DNA of 64,000 nucleotides, from positions 219,330-283,329 of the forward strand of contig NZ_FNBN01000003.1 of assembly GCF_900102545.1 (NCBI RefSeq), given 5' to 3'. A program made the position numbers and the translations under genes. Below the pieces are notes generated by a model that saw only the letters and a list, made by a program, of their open reading frames with translations, ran no database searches and had not been told where the DNA came from. How positions within the stretch are numbered: position 1 is the stretch's first letter; every line of letters starts with the position of its first letter. The stretch is from Chitinophaga filiformis. Lineage in GTDB: Bacteria; Bacteroidota; Bacteroidia; Chitinophagales; Chitinophagaceae. Positions 42,176-51,369 of this stretch are shown here, one piece after another.

Positions 42176-42409
42176 ATCTCTATATGATTTTAAAAGAGTG
42201 CAAAGGTAATGCATCGTTTCGTTCAATACGGTAGTACCGGGTATCTATATTGCGTATTTCCGGTATATGTCAATGTGACAAGGTTAAGACTTGCATCAAA
42301 CTGCATATAACCAGGATTATCCTCCGATGATCCTCCCATTTGATCGGGAGAATATCGGAAGATAATCCTAATCATATGCAACTTACATGCTGGTTTGATG
42401 AATTCTTCT

Positions 42410-43210
42410 TTACTTCGCAAACGACTCCAACAGCGCCGCCGTTTTTCCCGGTTCAGTGATCATTGCATCATGTCCTGTCGCTAGCGCATAATATTGCCAA
42501 TCCTTGCTGTTTTTTGTCTTTTCTGCAAAAGGAACTATCGCCGGCAGCATTTTTACCGTACAGGCGATATAGATCAGCGGAAGATGATTGCCGTAAGGAT
42601 GTTGCAACACCAGTGGCTGTGTAAATGTCCGGAAAGGATGACCCACCAGTCGCGCATTCACCCAGCTGATATCTGTCGGATTGCTTACACCAAATGTCTC
42701 TGCAGACCATGCCGGAAGTGTAAGCCCGCTGTCTTTTTCTGCGGCTTTCAGCATAACATCCTGCACCGCTTTAGGCTGAATAGAGAATGCACTTTGCCCG
42801 TTCTCCGGCAGTATGGCATCCAGGAATACCAGTTTACTCAGCCGTTCAGGGATCCTGTCGGCAACACCGGCAATTACAGTACCCGCATAGCTGTGACCCA
42901 CCAGTATCACATTATGCAGATCTTCCATTTCTATCAGGTTGACAATATCAGAGATATGTGTTTCCAGGTTGACCGCAGGACTTAAAATATTCTTATGTTC
43001 TCCCAGTCCGCTGAGCGTTGGTGTATACACAATACCGCCATGTTCCCTGAGCTGACTGCTTACACGCTGCCAGCACCAGCCGCCATGCCATGCGCCATGT
43101 ACCAGCACATATACAGGATGTTTGGAGGAAGAAGATTGTGCGTATATATCCGTCAGGATGAAAACGGATACCAACAGTAGGAATGCCAGTCTGATTGTTC
43201 TTATTTTCAT
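42410..43210 (-). CDS. Secreted alpha/beta hydrolase
   Basis: From the ATG at 43210 the protein is 266 residues with a signal peptide (MKIRTIRLAFLLLVSVFILTDIYAQ). The alpha/beta-hydrolase core shows the oxyanion segment VLVHGAWHGGWCW, the nucleophile elbow LVGHSYAGTV (Ser) and a C-terminal His in TGHDAMITEPG. This is the plan of small esterases such as those in the salicylate-esterase/MenH-like group. It is divergent from an HxlR regulator, 84 bp apart, and probably controlled by it. Confidence 0.88.
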   Translation of the reverse strand: MKIRTIRLAFLLLVSVFILTDIYAQSSSSKHPVYVLVHGAWHGGWCWQRVSSQLREHGGIVYTPTLSGLGEHKNILSPAVNLETHISDIVNLIEMEDLHNVILVGHSYAGTVIAGVADRIPERLSKLVFLDAILPENGQSAFSIQPKAVQDVMLKAAEKDSGLTLPAWSAETFGVSNPTDISWVNARLVGHPFRTFTQPLVLQHPYGNHLPLIYIACTVKMLPAIVPFAEKTKNSKDWQYYALATGHDAMITEPGKTAALLESFAK

Positions 43211-43258
43211 AATGTTTATTTTTGATGCAAATTTATCCCGGCCCGTAATGGCCGACAA

Positions 43259-43283
43259 TAACTCACCCGAAAGTGAGCCGTTA
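43259..43283. promoter_or_regulatory. Candidate operator of the HxlR regulator
   Basis: TAACTCAC-CCGAAA-GTGAGCCGTTA is an imperfect inverted repeat with perfect CTCAC/GTGAG core arms (43262-43266, 43273-43277). It ends 11 bp before the HxlR start in the divergent gap with the hydrolase gene. Confidence 0.45.
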
Positions 43284-43294
43284 AATAAATCTTT

Positions 43295-43696
43295 ATGGCG
43301 AGCAAGATTAAGGAGACTTCTACCAATGCATATAACCTGAAAGTATTGGCAGCTTCATGTGAAGTGAATGATATTCTGAAGATGATCAGTCCCAAATGGA
43401 AGATGCAGATCCTCTATTGCATCTCACAGGGAGTACGGCAGTTCAGCCGCCTGAAGGAAACCTTTCCTTCATTGTCAGACCAGGTATTGGGAAAAAGGCT
43501 GAAAGAGTTGGTGGACGAGGGGTTGGCAGAGAAGACGGTATTGAATGATACCGTTCCTCCACAAGCTATCTATACGCATACTGGAAAAGGAGCAGCCTTG
43601 TTGGCTATTATCCTTGATTTACATCTATGGGGAAAACAAGACTGGGGAACTGGTCCAATGGAATTCTGTAAGTCGATGCAACCTACTTCCCTCTGA
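43295..43696 (+). CDS. HxlR-family transcriptional regulator
   Basis: The 133-residue protein is a MarR-like winged helix of the HxlR type: LKMISPKWKMQILYCISQG opens the domain, RFSRLKETFPSLSDQVLGKRLKELVDEGL (in part) is the recognition helix region, and the wing is TVPPQAIYTHTGKG. HxlR proteins often repress a divergent detoxification gene in response to aldehydes or quinones; here the divergent gene is a secreted alpha/beta hydrolase. One Cys near residue 24 could sense electrophiles. Confidence 0.88.
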   Translation: MASKIKETSTNAYNLKVLAASCEVNDILKMISPKWKMQILYCISQGVRQFSRLKETFPSLSDQVLGKRLKELVDEGLAEKTVLNDTVPPQAIYTHTGKGAALLAIILDLHLWGKQDWGTGPMEFCKSMQPTSL

Positions 43697-43761
43697 TAAG
43701 CCAGCCGCCCAGAGGCGCCGACCGCCATCCCATACTGAAACCGAAGCTACTTAGCGTAAAT

Positions 43762-43805
43762 AAAAAGAGGTTATATCAAATTTACTTTTGATAAACCTCT
43801 TTTTG
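43762..43805. terminator. Bidirectional terminator
   Basis: AAAAAGAGGTT-ATATCAAA and TTTGATAAACCTCTTTTT pair over about 17 bp with one bulge, around a 6-nt loop. It serves the HxlR gene and the convergent lipoprotein gene. Confidence 0.75.
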
Positions 43806-43850
43806 TTGGGATTGTAACAAAAGATGTTACTTTTTTATGTTCAGTACATG

Positions 43851-44234
43851 TTAGAAGCCATAAGTAACCGATGCACTGAGAATCTGCCCCGTGGAAGTAC
43901 CTTCTTTCTTTAATTCACCATCTACATAGATCTGCACTTTTAATGATGAAGATGCGTTTACCCCTGTTGCACTAACGGCTGCTGTTGCCACTACTGTGCC
44001 TGCCGGAACGGTGATCTCAGGACTGGTCCAGGTAGTACCAGTAAGGCTGGTAGCAGTTGTCTGATTGGAGTCATAAGCGTAAACAGCTACAGAGATATTG
44101 GAACCGGTACTGGCTGTTGCCTTGAATATAACTTTATGGGATTTGGATGCCGGTTTGTTATCATCGTCTTTAGAACAGCCAGCAAAAGTGGAGGCTAACA
44201 TCAATGTGAGCAACGCGTTTCTTAAAAATTTCAT
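43851..44234 (-). CDS. Small lipoprotein of unknown function
   Basis: The 127-residue protein has a lipoprotein signal (MKFLRNALLTLMLASTFAGC, Cys 20) followed by SKDDDNKPA and strand-rich sequence of alternating Thr, Ser and Val, ending QILSASVTYGF. Likely a small beta-sandwich exported to the outer membrane or periplasm. Family not recognised. Single gene. Confidence 0.7.
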   Translation of the reverse strand: MKFLRNALLTLMLASTFAGCSKDDDNKPASKSHKVIFKATASTGSNISVAVYAYDSNQTTATSLTGTTWTSPEITVPAGTVVATAAVSATGVNASSSLKVQIYVDGELKKEGTSTGQILSASVTYGF

Positions 44235-44394
44235 ACATGCAAAGTTTGGTAAAATGCCTACTCTTTCGGTTAATCAGTTTTCGGCGTCCCTGTTATCGGA
44301 AAACAAAGTTATACCTGACCGTTAGGCATGACAATACCCGGAACCCATGATTTATTTCTACCTGTTTCCAGGTATTTCTTTAATTTTACTGACC

Positions 44395-46377
44395 ATGATC
44401 CGTTTACTTAACCTGATAGCATTATTCGTAATCATCTCTTTATGTTGTAAAGCCCAGTTGCCTCTTGATCAACAGAGATATTATGATAGCTTAACCACCA
44501 TATTGCAGAAAACCACCTCCGATAGTGTAAAGGCCAGGGCCAATTACGGACTGATTTATTATTGGGTACCCAGAGATACGGCAAAGGCCAGACAATGCCT
44601 GGATGAAGCGCGCAGGTTTAGTAAACAGTATCCCTTCCTGCTGGCTATTTCTTATGCACATGAAGGGTATCTCTATTACAGTGCTGATATAGAAAGAAGT
44701 GATGCCGCCTTTGCGAAGGCTGACAGTCTTTTAAACAGCTTTACTACGAAAGAAGCGTATCAGTCAAGAGCCAATGTATGGATAAATCGTGCAGCCATCA
44801 GACAGAGGAAAGATGATGACAGGGCCTATATTGATATAATACTGAACAAAGCCATTCCCTATGCACTCAAAGCAGGAGATAGTGCTATTGTAGCATCCCA
44901 GTATGTAGGCATAGGTACTGCCTTTATGAACCTGGAAGAATATGACAAAGCAGAACCTTACTTTGACAAGGCCATTGCTATCTTTCAATCGACCCATGCT
45001 CAACCTTCAAGATTAGTGGCAGCGTTGAACAGGGCAGGAGAGAATTACACCTATCTGAAGAAATTTGACAAAGCAAAGAAAACAGTCGCCGCTGTAAAAA
45101 CATTGCTTGCCCCTTATCCAGAATCAGAGCTATATGCGGTACATTATATGGTGGAAGGACTGTGTTACCTGCATGATCAGCAGTATGCACTGGCAGAGAC
45201 CAGCTTTAATAAGGGAATAGCAGCTGCTAAAGGGCCTAATAAATCTTATGTGATACAGGAGCTCCTATTTTATAAGGTGAAAGCATTACTCGCGAATAAG
45301 AAGTATGAACCGGCCAAACAGATCCTTCTTGAGCTTTCCAGGGATGAAGAAGTGATGGAACTGGGCAGCAGCAGATTGGAAGTATACGAAGGACTGGCAG
45401 CAAGTTACGCAGGACTGGGACAGATGAAGCCTGCTTATGAGTGGATGAAGGAATCCCGCCGTCTGAGCGACAGCCTGCATGAGAGTGATGTTGCCAACGA
45501 TATCAATGACCTCGAGATGAAGTATCAGCGTGCAGAAAGCCAGAAAGAGATCATTACGCTGAAAGCAAAAAATGAACAGGCAGCCCTCTCCGCAAGGAAC
45601 AGCCGTTTATATATTTTACTCCTTGCCTCCACTGCCTTGCTCTTGTTAATAGTAGCCACATTTGCCTTGCTCTACTATCGTAGTAACAGGAAATTACTGG
45701 CGCAAAAAGAACTGAATCATCAACAGGAATTGAAGGAAATAGAACAACAACAACGCCTGCAGTTTGGTCAGGCTATTTTACAGGGCGAGGAACAGGAACG
45801 CCGCAGGCTGGCCAGAGACCTGCATGATGGCCTTGGAGGAATGCTGGCAGGTGTGAAACTGAACCTTTCAGGTCAGGTGGAGAAGATAACTGCTGAACAG
45901 CAGCACGAACTGCGGAAGACAATCACTCAGTTGGATGATTCCGTCACTGAACTGCGTCGCATTGCCCACAATATGATGCCGGCAAACCTGCTGAGGTTTG
46001 GGTTGCAGACTGCGTTGAAAGATTTGTGCGAGTCCACGATGACAACTGCTTTGAGTATAGACTTTCAGGCTTATGGCATTGAGCCGTCTATGCCTGAACA
46101 GACGCAGATAAACATCTACCGCATTGTACAGGAATTGCTGGCGAATGCTATCCGTCATGCAGATGCCAGTAATATCATCCTGCAATGCAGCCAGGATGGA
46201 GATACATTCCTGATCACACAGGAAGACAATGGAAAAGGCTTTGATACATCCATCAATGGGAAGGGAATAGGGCTCAGTAATATCAGGAACAGGGTAGGTT
46301 TCCTAAGGGGAACGATGGAGATCAGCTCTGTTATCAATGAAGGAACTACAATAAACATAGAACTACATGTCGGATAA
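44395..46377 (+). CDS. TPR-containing sensor histidine kinase (HisKA_3)
   Basis: The start at 44395 gives 660 residues with signal MIRLLNLIALFVIISLCCKAQ. A periplasmic TPR region follows (about 25-380; for example ASQYVGIGTAFMNLEEYDKAEPYF), then a membrane helix (LYILLLASTALLLLIVATFALLYY, about 400-423), a HisKA_3 domain with the phospho-His in ARDLHDGLGG (H477) and a HATPase with NAIRHADAS and DNGKGFD. This is the usual kinase plan for LuxR-type partners in Bacteroidota. It overlaps the regulator gene by 11 bp. Confidence 0.93.
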   Translation: MIRLLNLIALFVIISLCCKAQLPLDQQRYYDSLTTILQKTTSDSVKARANYGLIYYWVPRDTAKARQCLDEARRFSKQYPFLLAISYAHEGYLYYSADIERSDAAFAKADSLLNSFTTKEAYQSRANVWINRAAIRQRKDDDRAYIDIILNKAIPYALKAGDSAIVASQYVGIGTAFMNLEEYDKAEPYFDKAIAIFQSTHAQPSRLVAALNRAGENYTYLKKFDKAKKTVAAVKTLLAPYPESELYAVHYMVEGLCYLHDQQYALAETSFNKGIAAAKGPNKSYVIQELLFYKVKALLANKKYEPAKQILLELSRDEEVMELGSSRLEVYEGLAASYAGLGQMKPAYEWMKESRRLSDSLHESDVANDINDLEMKYQRAESQKEIITLKAKNEQAALSARNSRLYILLLASTALLLLIVATFALLYYRSNRKLLAQKELNHQQELKEIEQQQRLQFGQAILQGEEQERRRLARDLHDGLGGMLAGVKLNLSGQVEKITAEQQHELRKTITQLDDSVTELRRIAHNMMPANLLRFGLQTALKDLCESTMTTALSIDFQAYGIEPSMPEQTQINIYRIVQELLANAIRHADASNIILQCSQDGDTFLITQEDNGKGFDTSINGKGIGLSNIRNRVGFLRGTMEISSVINEGTTINIELHVG

Positions 46378-47005
46378 TAAGACCACACTCGCCATTGTGG
46401 ATGATCATCCAATTGTACAGGAGGGATTGCAGAAACTATTGGTGAATGCAGCAGATATCACAATTGTGGGTTGCTTTACCACAGGAACGGACTTCATTCA
46501 TTTCCTGAAGAAAAATCCGGTAAATGTTGTGCTGCTGGATATCAGTCTGCCGGATGTCAGCGGTATCGATCTTTGCAGGGAAATAAAGAAGTTGTCGCCT
46601 GATACCAGTGTACTGGCATTGAGTAATCACAGTGAACGCAGTATGGTGCTGCAGATGTTGCAGAATGGAGCGACAGGATACCTGCTGAAAAATATCTCCG
46701 GAGAAGAACTAATAGCTTGTATTAACGAGGCATTGAATGGACAGCTTACTTTCAGTCATGCGGTGAAAGAGATCATGTCCAGGCCATCTTTAAATGAGTT
46801 AAAAGACATTCCTAAACTGACAAAAAGGGAAAAGGAGATCTTACAACTCATTGCTGATGGTATGACGACAGCCGATATAGCAGGAACGTTGCATTTAAGC
46901 CCGTTGACAGTAGAGACGCATCGTAAAAGCCTGTTGCAGAAATTCGAGGTGAAGAACGTAGCAGCAATGATCAGGGTAGCTATCGAGCAGAAGCTGATAC
47001 CCTAA
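46367..47005 (+). CDS. LuxR/NarL-family response regulator
   Basis: The 212-residue regulator has a receiver domain with D12, D13 and phospho-acceptor D58 (VVLLDISLPD) and a C-terminal LuxR helix-turn-helix (LTKREKEILQLIADGMTTADIA and LSPLTVETHRKSLLQKF). Its start overlaps the kinase gene by 11 bp, so they are one unit. Its target genes are not known; the stop overlaps the convergent gene at 47002 by 4 bp. Confidence 0.93.
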   Translation: MSDNKTTLAIVDDHPIVQEGLQKLLVNAADITIVGCFTTGTDFIHFLKKNPVNVVLLDISLPDVSGIDLCREIKKLSPDTSVLALSNHSERSMVLQMLQNGATGYLLKNISGEELIACINEALNGQLTFSHAVKEIMSRPSLNELKDIPKLTKREKEILQLIADGMTTADIAGTLHLSPLTVETHRKSLLQKFEVKNVAAMIRVAIEQKLIP

Positions 47006-47967
47006 TTACCATGTTCCGCTCTTTGTTTGACGATCTGCAGGATATTATTCTGGATATCTTCCATGATCCATCCGGCCCACCAGCTGGCGTAAAAATTAAA
47101 GGAAGTGGTCAGCTTAAAATGACTATACAGATGCAATCTGTAAGTATTATCATTTAAACGCTCAAGTTCATAAGTACCGTTCAATACATCAAAATAATCG
47201 CCGCCCACCACTATATGTTCATCCATAGTAGTCGAGGGTATGTCATATGGATTCGCCTTGATAGTAAAACTCATTTTCCGCTGATGCTCGTAGTCTGTCA
47301 CTGTTTCATCGAATATCAGGCCTTTATCAAAGATAGCCTTACGGAAGGCGCCTTTGCCTTCAAAGTTCAGCTCTGCTTTTATAGGGCGGGGAAAGCCAAG
47401 GAATCTTGTGAACCATCCTTTGTCCTGTGACTCGTTGATTTCTCTTACACGCGTTACATTATTCCAGATCTGTTCTTTGCTGGCATGAATATCTATATGG
47501 GTATCTGCCTTGTAACGGCCTGGTATTGTGGCAATGCGTTGTTCGATAGGAGAGATGAATAGAGGTAGCAATAAGATGAACGAAATGTACATCTTCTCAT
47601 TCTTGTGTTTTTCTATCTTGAAGAATCCAGCTACCTCACCTCCTATGGAAGCAGCTATTAAAAAGACCGGCATGATCATAATCCAGCATGCCCAACCTTC
47701 AATGGTAAGCAGTATGGTAACAGCAAAGAAGACGAGGATCGGCAACCATGGCATGCACAGACGGTAGAATCTTGATTTTACATTTTCAATGGGAGAAAGA
47801 TTGATGGTCAGCGCGCCGATGCCAAAAGGGACGAAGAACAGGAAGGCAAAGCTCATTAGTTTAAAAAGGTCGTTCAGCGTGGCAAGACCAAAAAGGCCGC
47901 GGAGAATTAGGGCAAATACAACGGGTATAACAACCGCGAACATGACTTTTTTACTCGGATATTTCAT
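47002..47967 (-). CDS. Membrane protein with SRPBCC domain
   Basis: The 321-residue protein has about five N-terminal membrane helices (VMFAVVIPVVFALILRG, LFFVPFGIGALTINL, WLPILVFFAVTILLTIEGWA, IMPVFLIAASI, MYISFILLLPLFI). A C-terminal cytoplasmic or periplasmic SRPBCC/polyketide-cyclase-like domain (KADTHIDIHASKEQIWNNVTRV) runs from about residue 170. Such fusions are of unknown role. Convergent with the LuxR regulator gene, stops overlapping by 4 bp. Confidence 0.75.
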   Translation of the reverse strand: MKYPSKKVMFAVVIPVVFALILRGLFGLATLNDLFKLMSFAFLFFVPFGIGALTINLSPIENVKSRFYRLCMPWLPILVFFAVTILLTIEGWACWIMIMPVFLIAASIGGEVAGFFKIEKHKNEKMYISFILLLPLFISPIEQRIATIPGRYKADTHIDIHASKEQIWNNVTRVREINESQDKGWFTRFLGFPRPIKAELNFEGKGAFRKAIFDKGLIFDETVTDYEHQRKMSFTIKANPYDIPSTTMDEHIVVGGDYFDVLNGTYELERLNDNTYRLHLYSHFKLTTSFNFYASWWAGWIMEDIQNNILQIVKQRAEHGN

Positions 47968-48091
47968 ATGTAAGGGAATCTGCTCGTAAATATAGTCAAA
48001 GCCGCCATATATCCCCCTCAGAAAAATTTATTTGACCAGGCAACCCTTTCTCTGTAAACTGCATTTATAGAAGTACAAACCCGCTGTTCTC

Positions 48092-48646
48092 TTGAATATA
48101 CCGGAACTCATAAAAGAAGCCAAAAAGGGCAGTACGGCTGCTCAACGTTACCTGTTTGACCTGTTGTCGGACAGGATGCTCATGGTATGTCGCCGCTATG
48201 TCAGGAATCAGCAGGATGCGGAGGAGCTATTGCTGGACGGCTTTTATAAGTTCTTTAAGTCTCTGCCGGAGCTAAACTATCAGGGAGATGCCGCCCTGCA
48301 TAGTTGGGCAAAACGGATCATGATCAATGAATGCCTGATGTTTCTGCGGAAGAAGAATGCGTTTGTAGTGGTATCAGAACATGTGGCAGAAACAGTGGCA
48401 CTGGAAGAAGATGTGTTGAACAACCTATCGGCCGCAGAGATCTTTAATCTTGTCATACAATTGCCCGCAGGTTACAGAGCCGTCTTCAACCTATATGTTA
48501 TCGAGGGCATGAATCATGGGGAGATAGCCGGACTATTGGGAATATCAGAGGGCACTTCTAAGTCCCAGTTAAGTAAGGCCAAATCATTATTGCAAAAAAT
48601 GCTTATGCAGCAAAATATTGAGTATGTCAAACGAAAAACACAGTGA
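48092..48646 (+). CDS. ECF RNA polymerase sigma factor
   Basis: The 184-residue protein is a sigma-70 family ECF factor: region 2 includes QRYLFDLLSDRMLMVCRRYVRN and QDAEELLLDGFYKFFKSL, and region 4 includes LPAGYRAVFNLYVIEGMNHGEIAGLLGISEGTSKSQLSKAK. The start is TTG (48092, MNIPELIKEAKKGS); no ATG fits, and TTG is used in this phylum. The next gene overlaps its end by 23 bp and encodes the likely anti-sigma factor, so expression is probably coupled. Confidence 0.92.
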   Translation: MNIPELIKEAKKGSTAAQRYLFDLLSDRMLMVCRRYVRNQQDAEELLLDGFYKFFKSLPELNYQGDAALHSWAKRIMINECLMFLRKKNAFVVVSEHVAETVALEEDVLNNLSAAEIFNLVIQLPAGYRAVFNLYVIEGMNHGEIAGLLGISEGTSKSQLSKAKSLLQKMLMQQNIEYVKRKTQ

Positions 48647-49274
48647 TAGCTGGATAGGTAAACTAGACGAGCTGGAAAGCTTACCGGGTGAGACGCCGTT
48701 TAATAAAGCGGCAGCATGGGACCGTTTGCATCAGCGGATGGACGGAAAAAAGACTAAAAAGAGAGGGATTTTGTACTGGGCAGCTGCTTGCCTGTTCCTT
48801 GCTGCTATGGCACTTCTTTTCCTCGAACAGGAACGTAAAGCACCTCCGGCATCATATGTGGAGAATCCGGATAAAAAGAAGGTGCATGAAGTAGTAGTTG
48901 ATGTAACAGAAACGCCTGTTATCGTGAAAGCCCCGGTAGTACCAGTTGTGGGGGATAGTCCTGCAAGGAAAAAGTCACTTCCCGTAAAGGACAGGAACCC
49001 AATCATTATATCGGATGTAGCTACCATACTACCTCCTATCATAAAGGCAATTCCTCAATCTGATACTATGCTGGCAGAGACGACAGCAGTGGCAGCAGCA
49101 CCTAAGAAAATGAGGGTAGTACACATCAACGATGTAGGTGGTGATGTGATCGGCAATGCCTATGTATATCCTGAACACAAACAATTCAAAATAAGTCTTA
49201 GTGGTCCTGCTGGTTTCGCCAGCCAGATAGTGGCCGATAAGACAGATAAAACAGCATCCTCGCCCAAAAATTAA
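48624..49274 (+). CDS. Putative anti-sigma factor, single membrane helix
   Basis: From the ATG at 48624 the protein is 216 residues. The N-terminal about 50 residues (SDSWIGKLDELESLPGETPFNKAAAWDRLHQRM) lie in the cytoplasm, then one helix (ILYWAAACLFLAAMALLFL) and a long periplasmic part with Val/Pro-rich sequence. This matches anti-sigma proteins paired with ECF factors. It overlaps the sigma gene by 23 bp and is 6 bp before an envelope protein gene, forming a three-gene unit. Confidence 0.7.
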   Translation: MSNEKHSDSWIGKLDELESLPGETPFNKAAAWDRLHQRMDGKKTKKRGILYWAAACLFLAAMALLFLEQERKAPPASYVENPDKKKVHEVVVDVTETPVIVKAPVVPVVGDSPARKKSLPVKDRNPIIISDVATILPPIIKAIPQSDTMLAETTAVAAAPKKMRVVHINDVGGDVIGNAYVYPEHKQFKISLSGPAGFASQIVADKTDKTASSPKN

Positions 49275-49280
49275 AGCAAC

Positions 49281-50387
49281 ATGAAGACGAACATTTACTT
49301 TCTGATGCTCTTTATGAGCATCACCGGGATAGCCCATGCCCAGAAAAATCAGCCCTCTGCCAATGAAGACCGGATCTTTGACGTTCCCGCAAATGAGATC
49401 AATAAGCGCTTTTTCATCGCCCTCGATAAAGGCGATAAAATGCAGGTAGAACTGGTAGATATGAAGGACCTTGCCCGTGTTGGAAATATCGATTCACTAC
49501 TAAAGATATTTTTGACTGACCTGACTCCACTGAAAGATTCCTTGTCAGACGAGCTTTCTGTAAAGCGTATCGATTATGTGATGGAACCACCTGCGGCAAA
49601 GAAGATCCGTATCAGACAAGGGAGACCTTCCGGCAAAAGTTTCCTCATCCAACAGAACGATGTGGCAGCATTGAAACTGGAACAGGATACCGTTCATTTC
49701 ATCGGTGTAGTGCCTGTACCTGGTACCAAAACTATCCACCGTTACAGAATTAGTTTCTTCGTAAACCACCTGGAAGATCTTGCCGCTTATGCAGATGGAC
49801 GTTTACAGGCGCGGTTGGTCAGTCTCCGGGAGAATGTGAATACTAATTGGGTGAGAGGCGATAATGGTATGATGCACATCAAAAAGGATTACACCATTTC
49901 GTCAAATGTACCGGCTGGTTCAATCTATGCTCATGGTGACTACCTGGCCTTTACGCCTTCTGCCAATATTCAGAATTACAAAAACTACTTTGTACCATCT
50001 TTCAGCCTGGGGGCTACTGTAATAGCCGGAACGATGGGGAGCAAGGGAAGAACGCATGAATTCGGGGCTTACTGGGAACCTAACTTCTTCTTTGGAAAGA
50101 ATAGTGAAGGCAAAGTGAAAACGTACAGGAATGACTTCCTGACGCTGGTATATGGTACAGGACCTGGGAGGAAGGAAGTGGAAAAGAAAGAACCTTATCT
50201 GCAATATGTTTTCTCTCTCAGTTATCTCATTCACCGCAGCGGAGACTATTTCGAAGAACATACCTTTCGGGCTGGTTTAGGACGGATGTCGTTGTTTGAA
50301 GGCAAAACCAAGATAGAACCTGTCCTGTACTTTCATGAATTCCTGAAGGGAGTTACACCCGGTGTAAGACTAATACAAAGCTTTTAA
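49281..50387 (+). CDS. Secreted or outer-membrane protein in the ECF sigma unit
   Basis: The 368-residue protein has a signal peptide (MKTNIYFLMLFMSITGIAHAQ). The second half has barrel-like strands (YFVPSFSLGATVIAG, HEFGAYWEPNFFFG, YLQYVFSLSYLIHRSGDYFEEHTFRAGLGRMSLF in parts). I cannot name it. It is the third gene of the sigma/anti-sigma unit, 6 bp after the second, so it could be the cargo or the output of that circuit. Confidence 0.65.
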   Translation: MKTNIYFLMLFMSITGIAHAQKNQPSANEDRIFDVPANEINKRFFIALDKGDKMQVELVDMKDLARVGNIDSLLKIFLTDLTPLKDSLSDELSVKRIDYVMEPPAAKKIRIRQGRPSGKSFLIQQNDVAALKLEQDTVHFIGVVPVPGTKTIHRYRISFFVNHLEDLAAYADGRLQARLVSLRENVNTNWVRGDNGMMHIKKDYTISSNVPAGSIYAHGDYLAFTPSANIQNYKNYFVPSFSLGATVIAGTMGSKGRTHEFGAYWEPNFFFGKNSEGKVKTYRNDFLTLVYGTGPGRKEVEKKEPYLQYVFSLSYLIHRSGDYFEEHTFRAGLGRMSLFEGKTKIEPVLYFHEFLKGVTPGVRLIQSF

Positions 50388-50425
50388 GGGCACCGATTTA
50401 TAGAACTATTTAAGCGGAAACAGAG

Positions 50426-50447
50426 AATTACGGGAATTCCCGTAATT
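50426..50447. promoter_or_regulatory. Perfect 22-bp palindrome before an AraC gene
   Basis: The segment 50426-50447 is an exact palindrome with centre GGGAATTCCC and arms AATTAC. It ends 7 bp before the ATG of the AraC regulator gene at 50455. A binding site for that regulator or another dimeric factor is likely. Confidence 0.55.
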
Positions 50448-50454
50448 TTCGCTT

Positions 50455-51273
50455 ATGTATACAAGGAACCTTACCCAACAGCTGGAAATCGACTATGTGA
50501 TCACCGAAAGATGGCCCTTGCCCCTGCATAAACATACCCATTATGAACTGCTTTATATCATGCGGGGAAAGGGCCAGCATATCATCAACGGACATGGTTA
50601 TAACTATGAAAAGGGCGACCTGTTCATCCTTGCCCCACAGGATAGTCACTTCTTTATTTTTCAGGAGAAAACTGCTATCTGTTTGGTAAAGTTCCATGAA
50701 GATTTCTTCCAGGATTTCCTGCAGGATGCGAGGTTTAAAGCGCTTTTTACACACCTTTCATCTCCTTATCGCAAACTGTCTGCCACAAGCAATAACAAAC
50801 AACATATTGTACCATTGATGGAACTGATCATTGCTGAACACCGGAAGGAAACCACTTACCAGCAGATCATCATTAAAAATGCATTATCGCTGATCATGGC
50901 GCTTACCGTCAAAGATGCCGGCGAGCATACCACCACCGCTAAAGATGATAAAATCCAGTCCGTCCTTAATTATATACATCAGCATATTGCAGATAAACAT
51001 CTGCTCTCTGTACAGAAGATGGCAGAAACCTTTCATATCAGCAAAAGTTATTTTAACCAGTATTTCAAAAATGCTACCGGCTGTGCCTATAAGAAGTATG
51101 TACAGGAATATGCACTAAAACTGATTGCCCAGCAACTCGTAGACCGGAATAAGACCATATCACAGCTGGCGGAAGAATTTGGATATAGCGATGAGAGCCA
51201 CCTGACCCGGTCATTTAAAGCGTATTTCAAACAGACGCCTTCTGCGTTTAAGAAACAGCAACAGGTGGTCTGA
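50455..51273 (+). CDS. AraC-family regulator with cupin domain
   Basis: The 272-residue protein has an N-terminal cupin-like sensor (about 15-110; LPLHKHTHYELLYIMRGKGQHIINGH) and a C-terminal AraC double helix-turn-helix with LLSVQKMAETFHISKSYFNQYF in part, GCAYKKYVQEYAL and ISQLAEEFGYSDESHLTRSFKAY. These regulators usually sense a small ligand via the cupin. A perfect palindrome lies just before its start codon. Targets are not evident; the next gene is a VOC protein about 100 bp downstream, perhaps its target. Confidence 0.9.
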   Translation: MYTRNLTQQLEIDYVITERWPLPLHKHTHYELLYIMRGKGQHIINGHGYNYEKGDLFILAPQDSHFFIFQEKTAICLVKFHEDFFQDFLQDARFKALFTHLSSPYRKLSATSNNKQHIVPLMELIIAEHRKETTYQQIIIKNALSLIMALTVKDAGEHTTTAKDDKIQSVLNYIHQHIADKHLLSVQKMAETFHISKSYFNQYFKNATGCAYKKYVQEYALKLIAQQLVDRNKTISQLAEEFGYSDESHLTRSFKAYFKQTPSAFKKQQQVV

Positions 51274-51369
51274 CCTGGCTTCATTTTATACAGGATATTC
51301 ATTGTTTCGTTCAACTTTTCAGCCATGGCATCGTCTCAACTTTGTACAGGATAATTAAAACGTGACGTT

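Noticed and set aside
42223..42420. Minus-strand frame of 65 codons
   Set aside because: Weak likeness to KTSC-type small proteins at its end only, and a start that overlaps the upstream gene; coding not supported.
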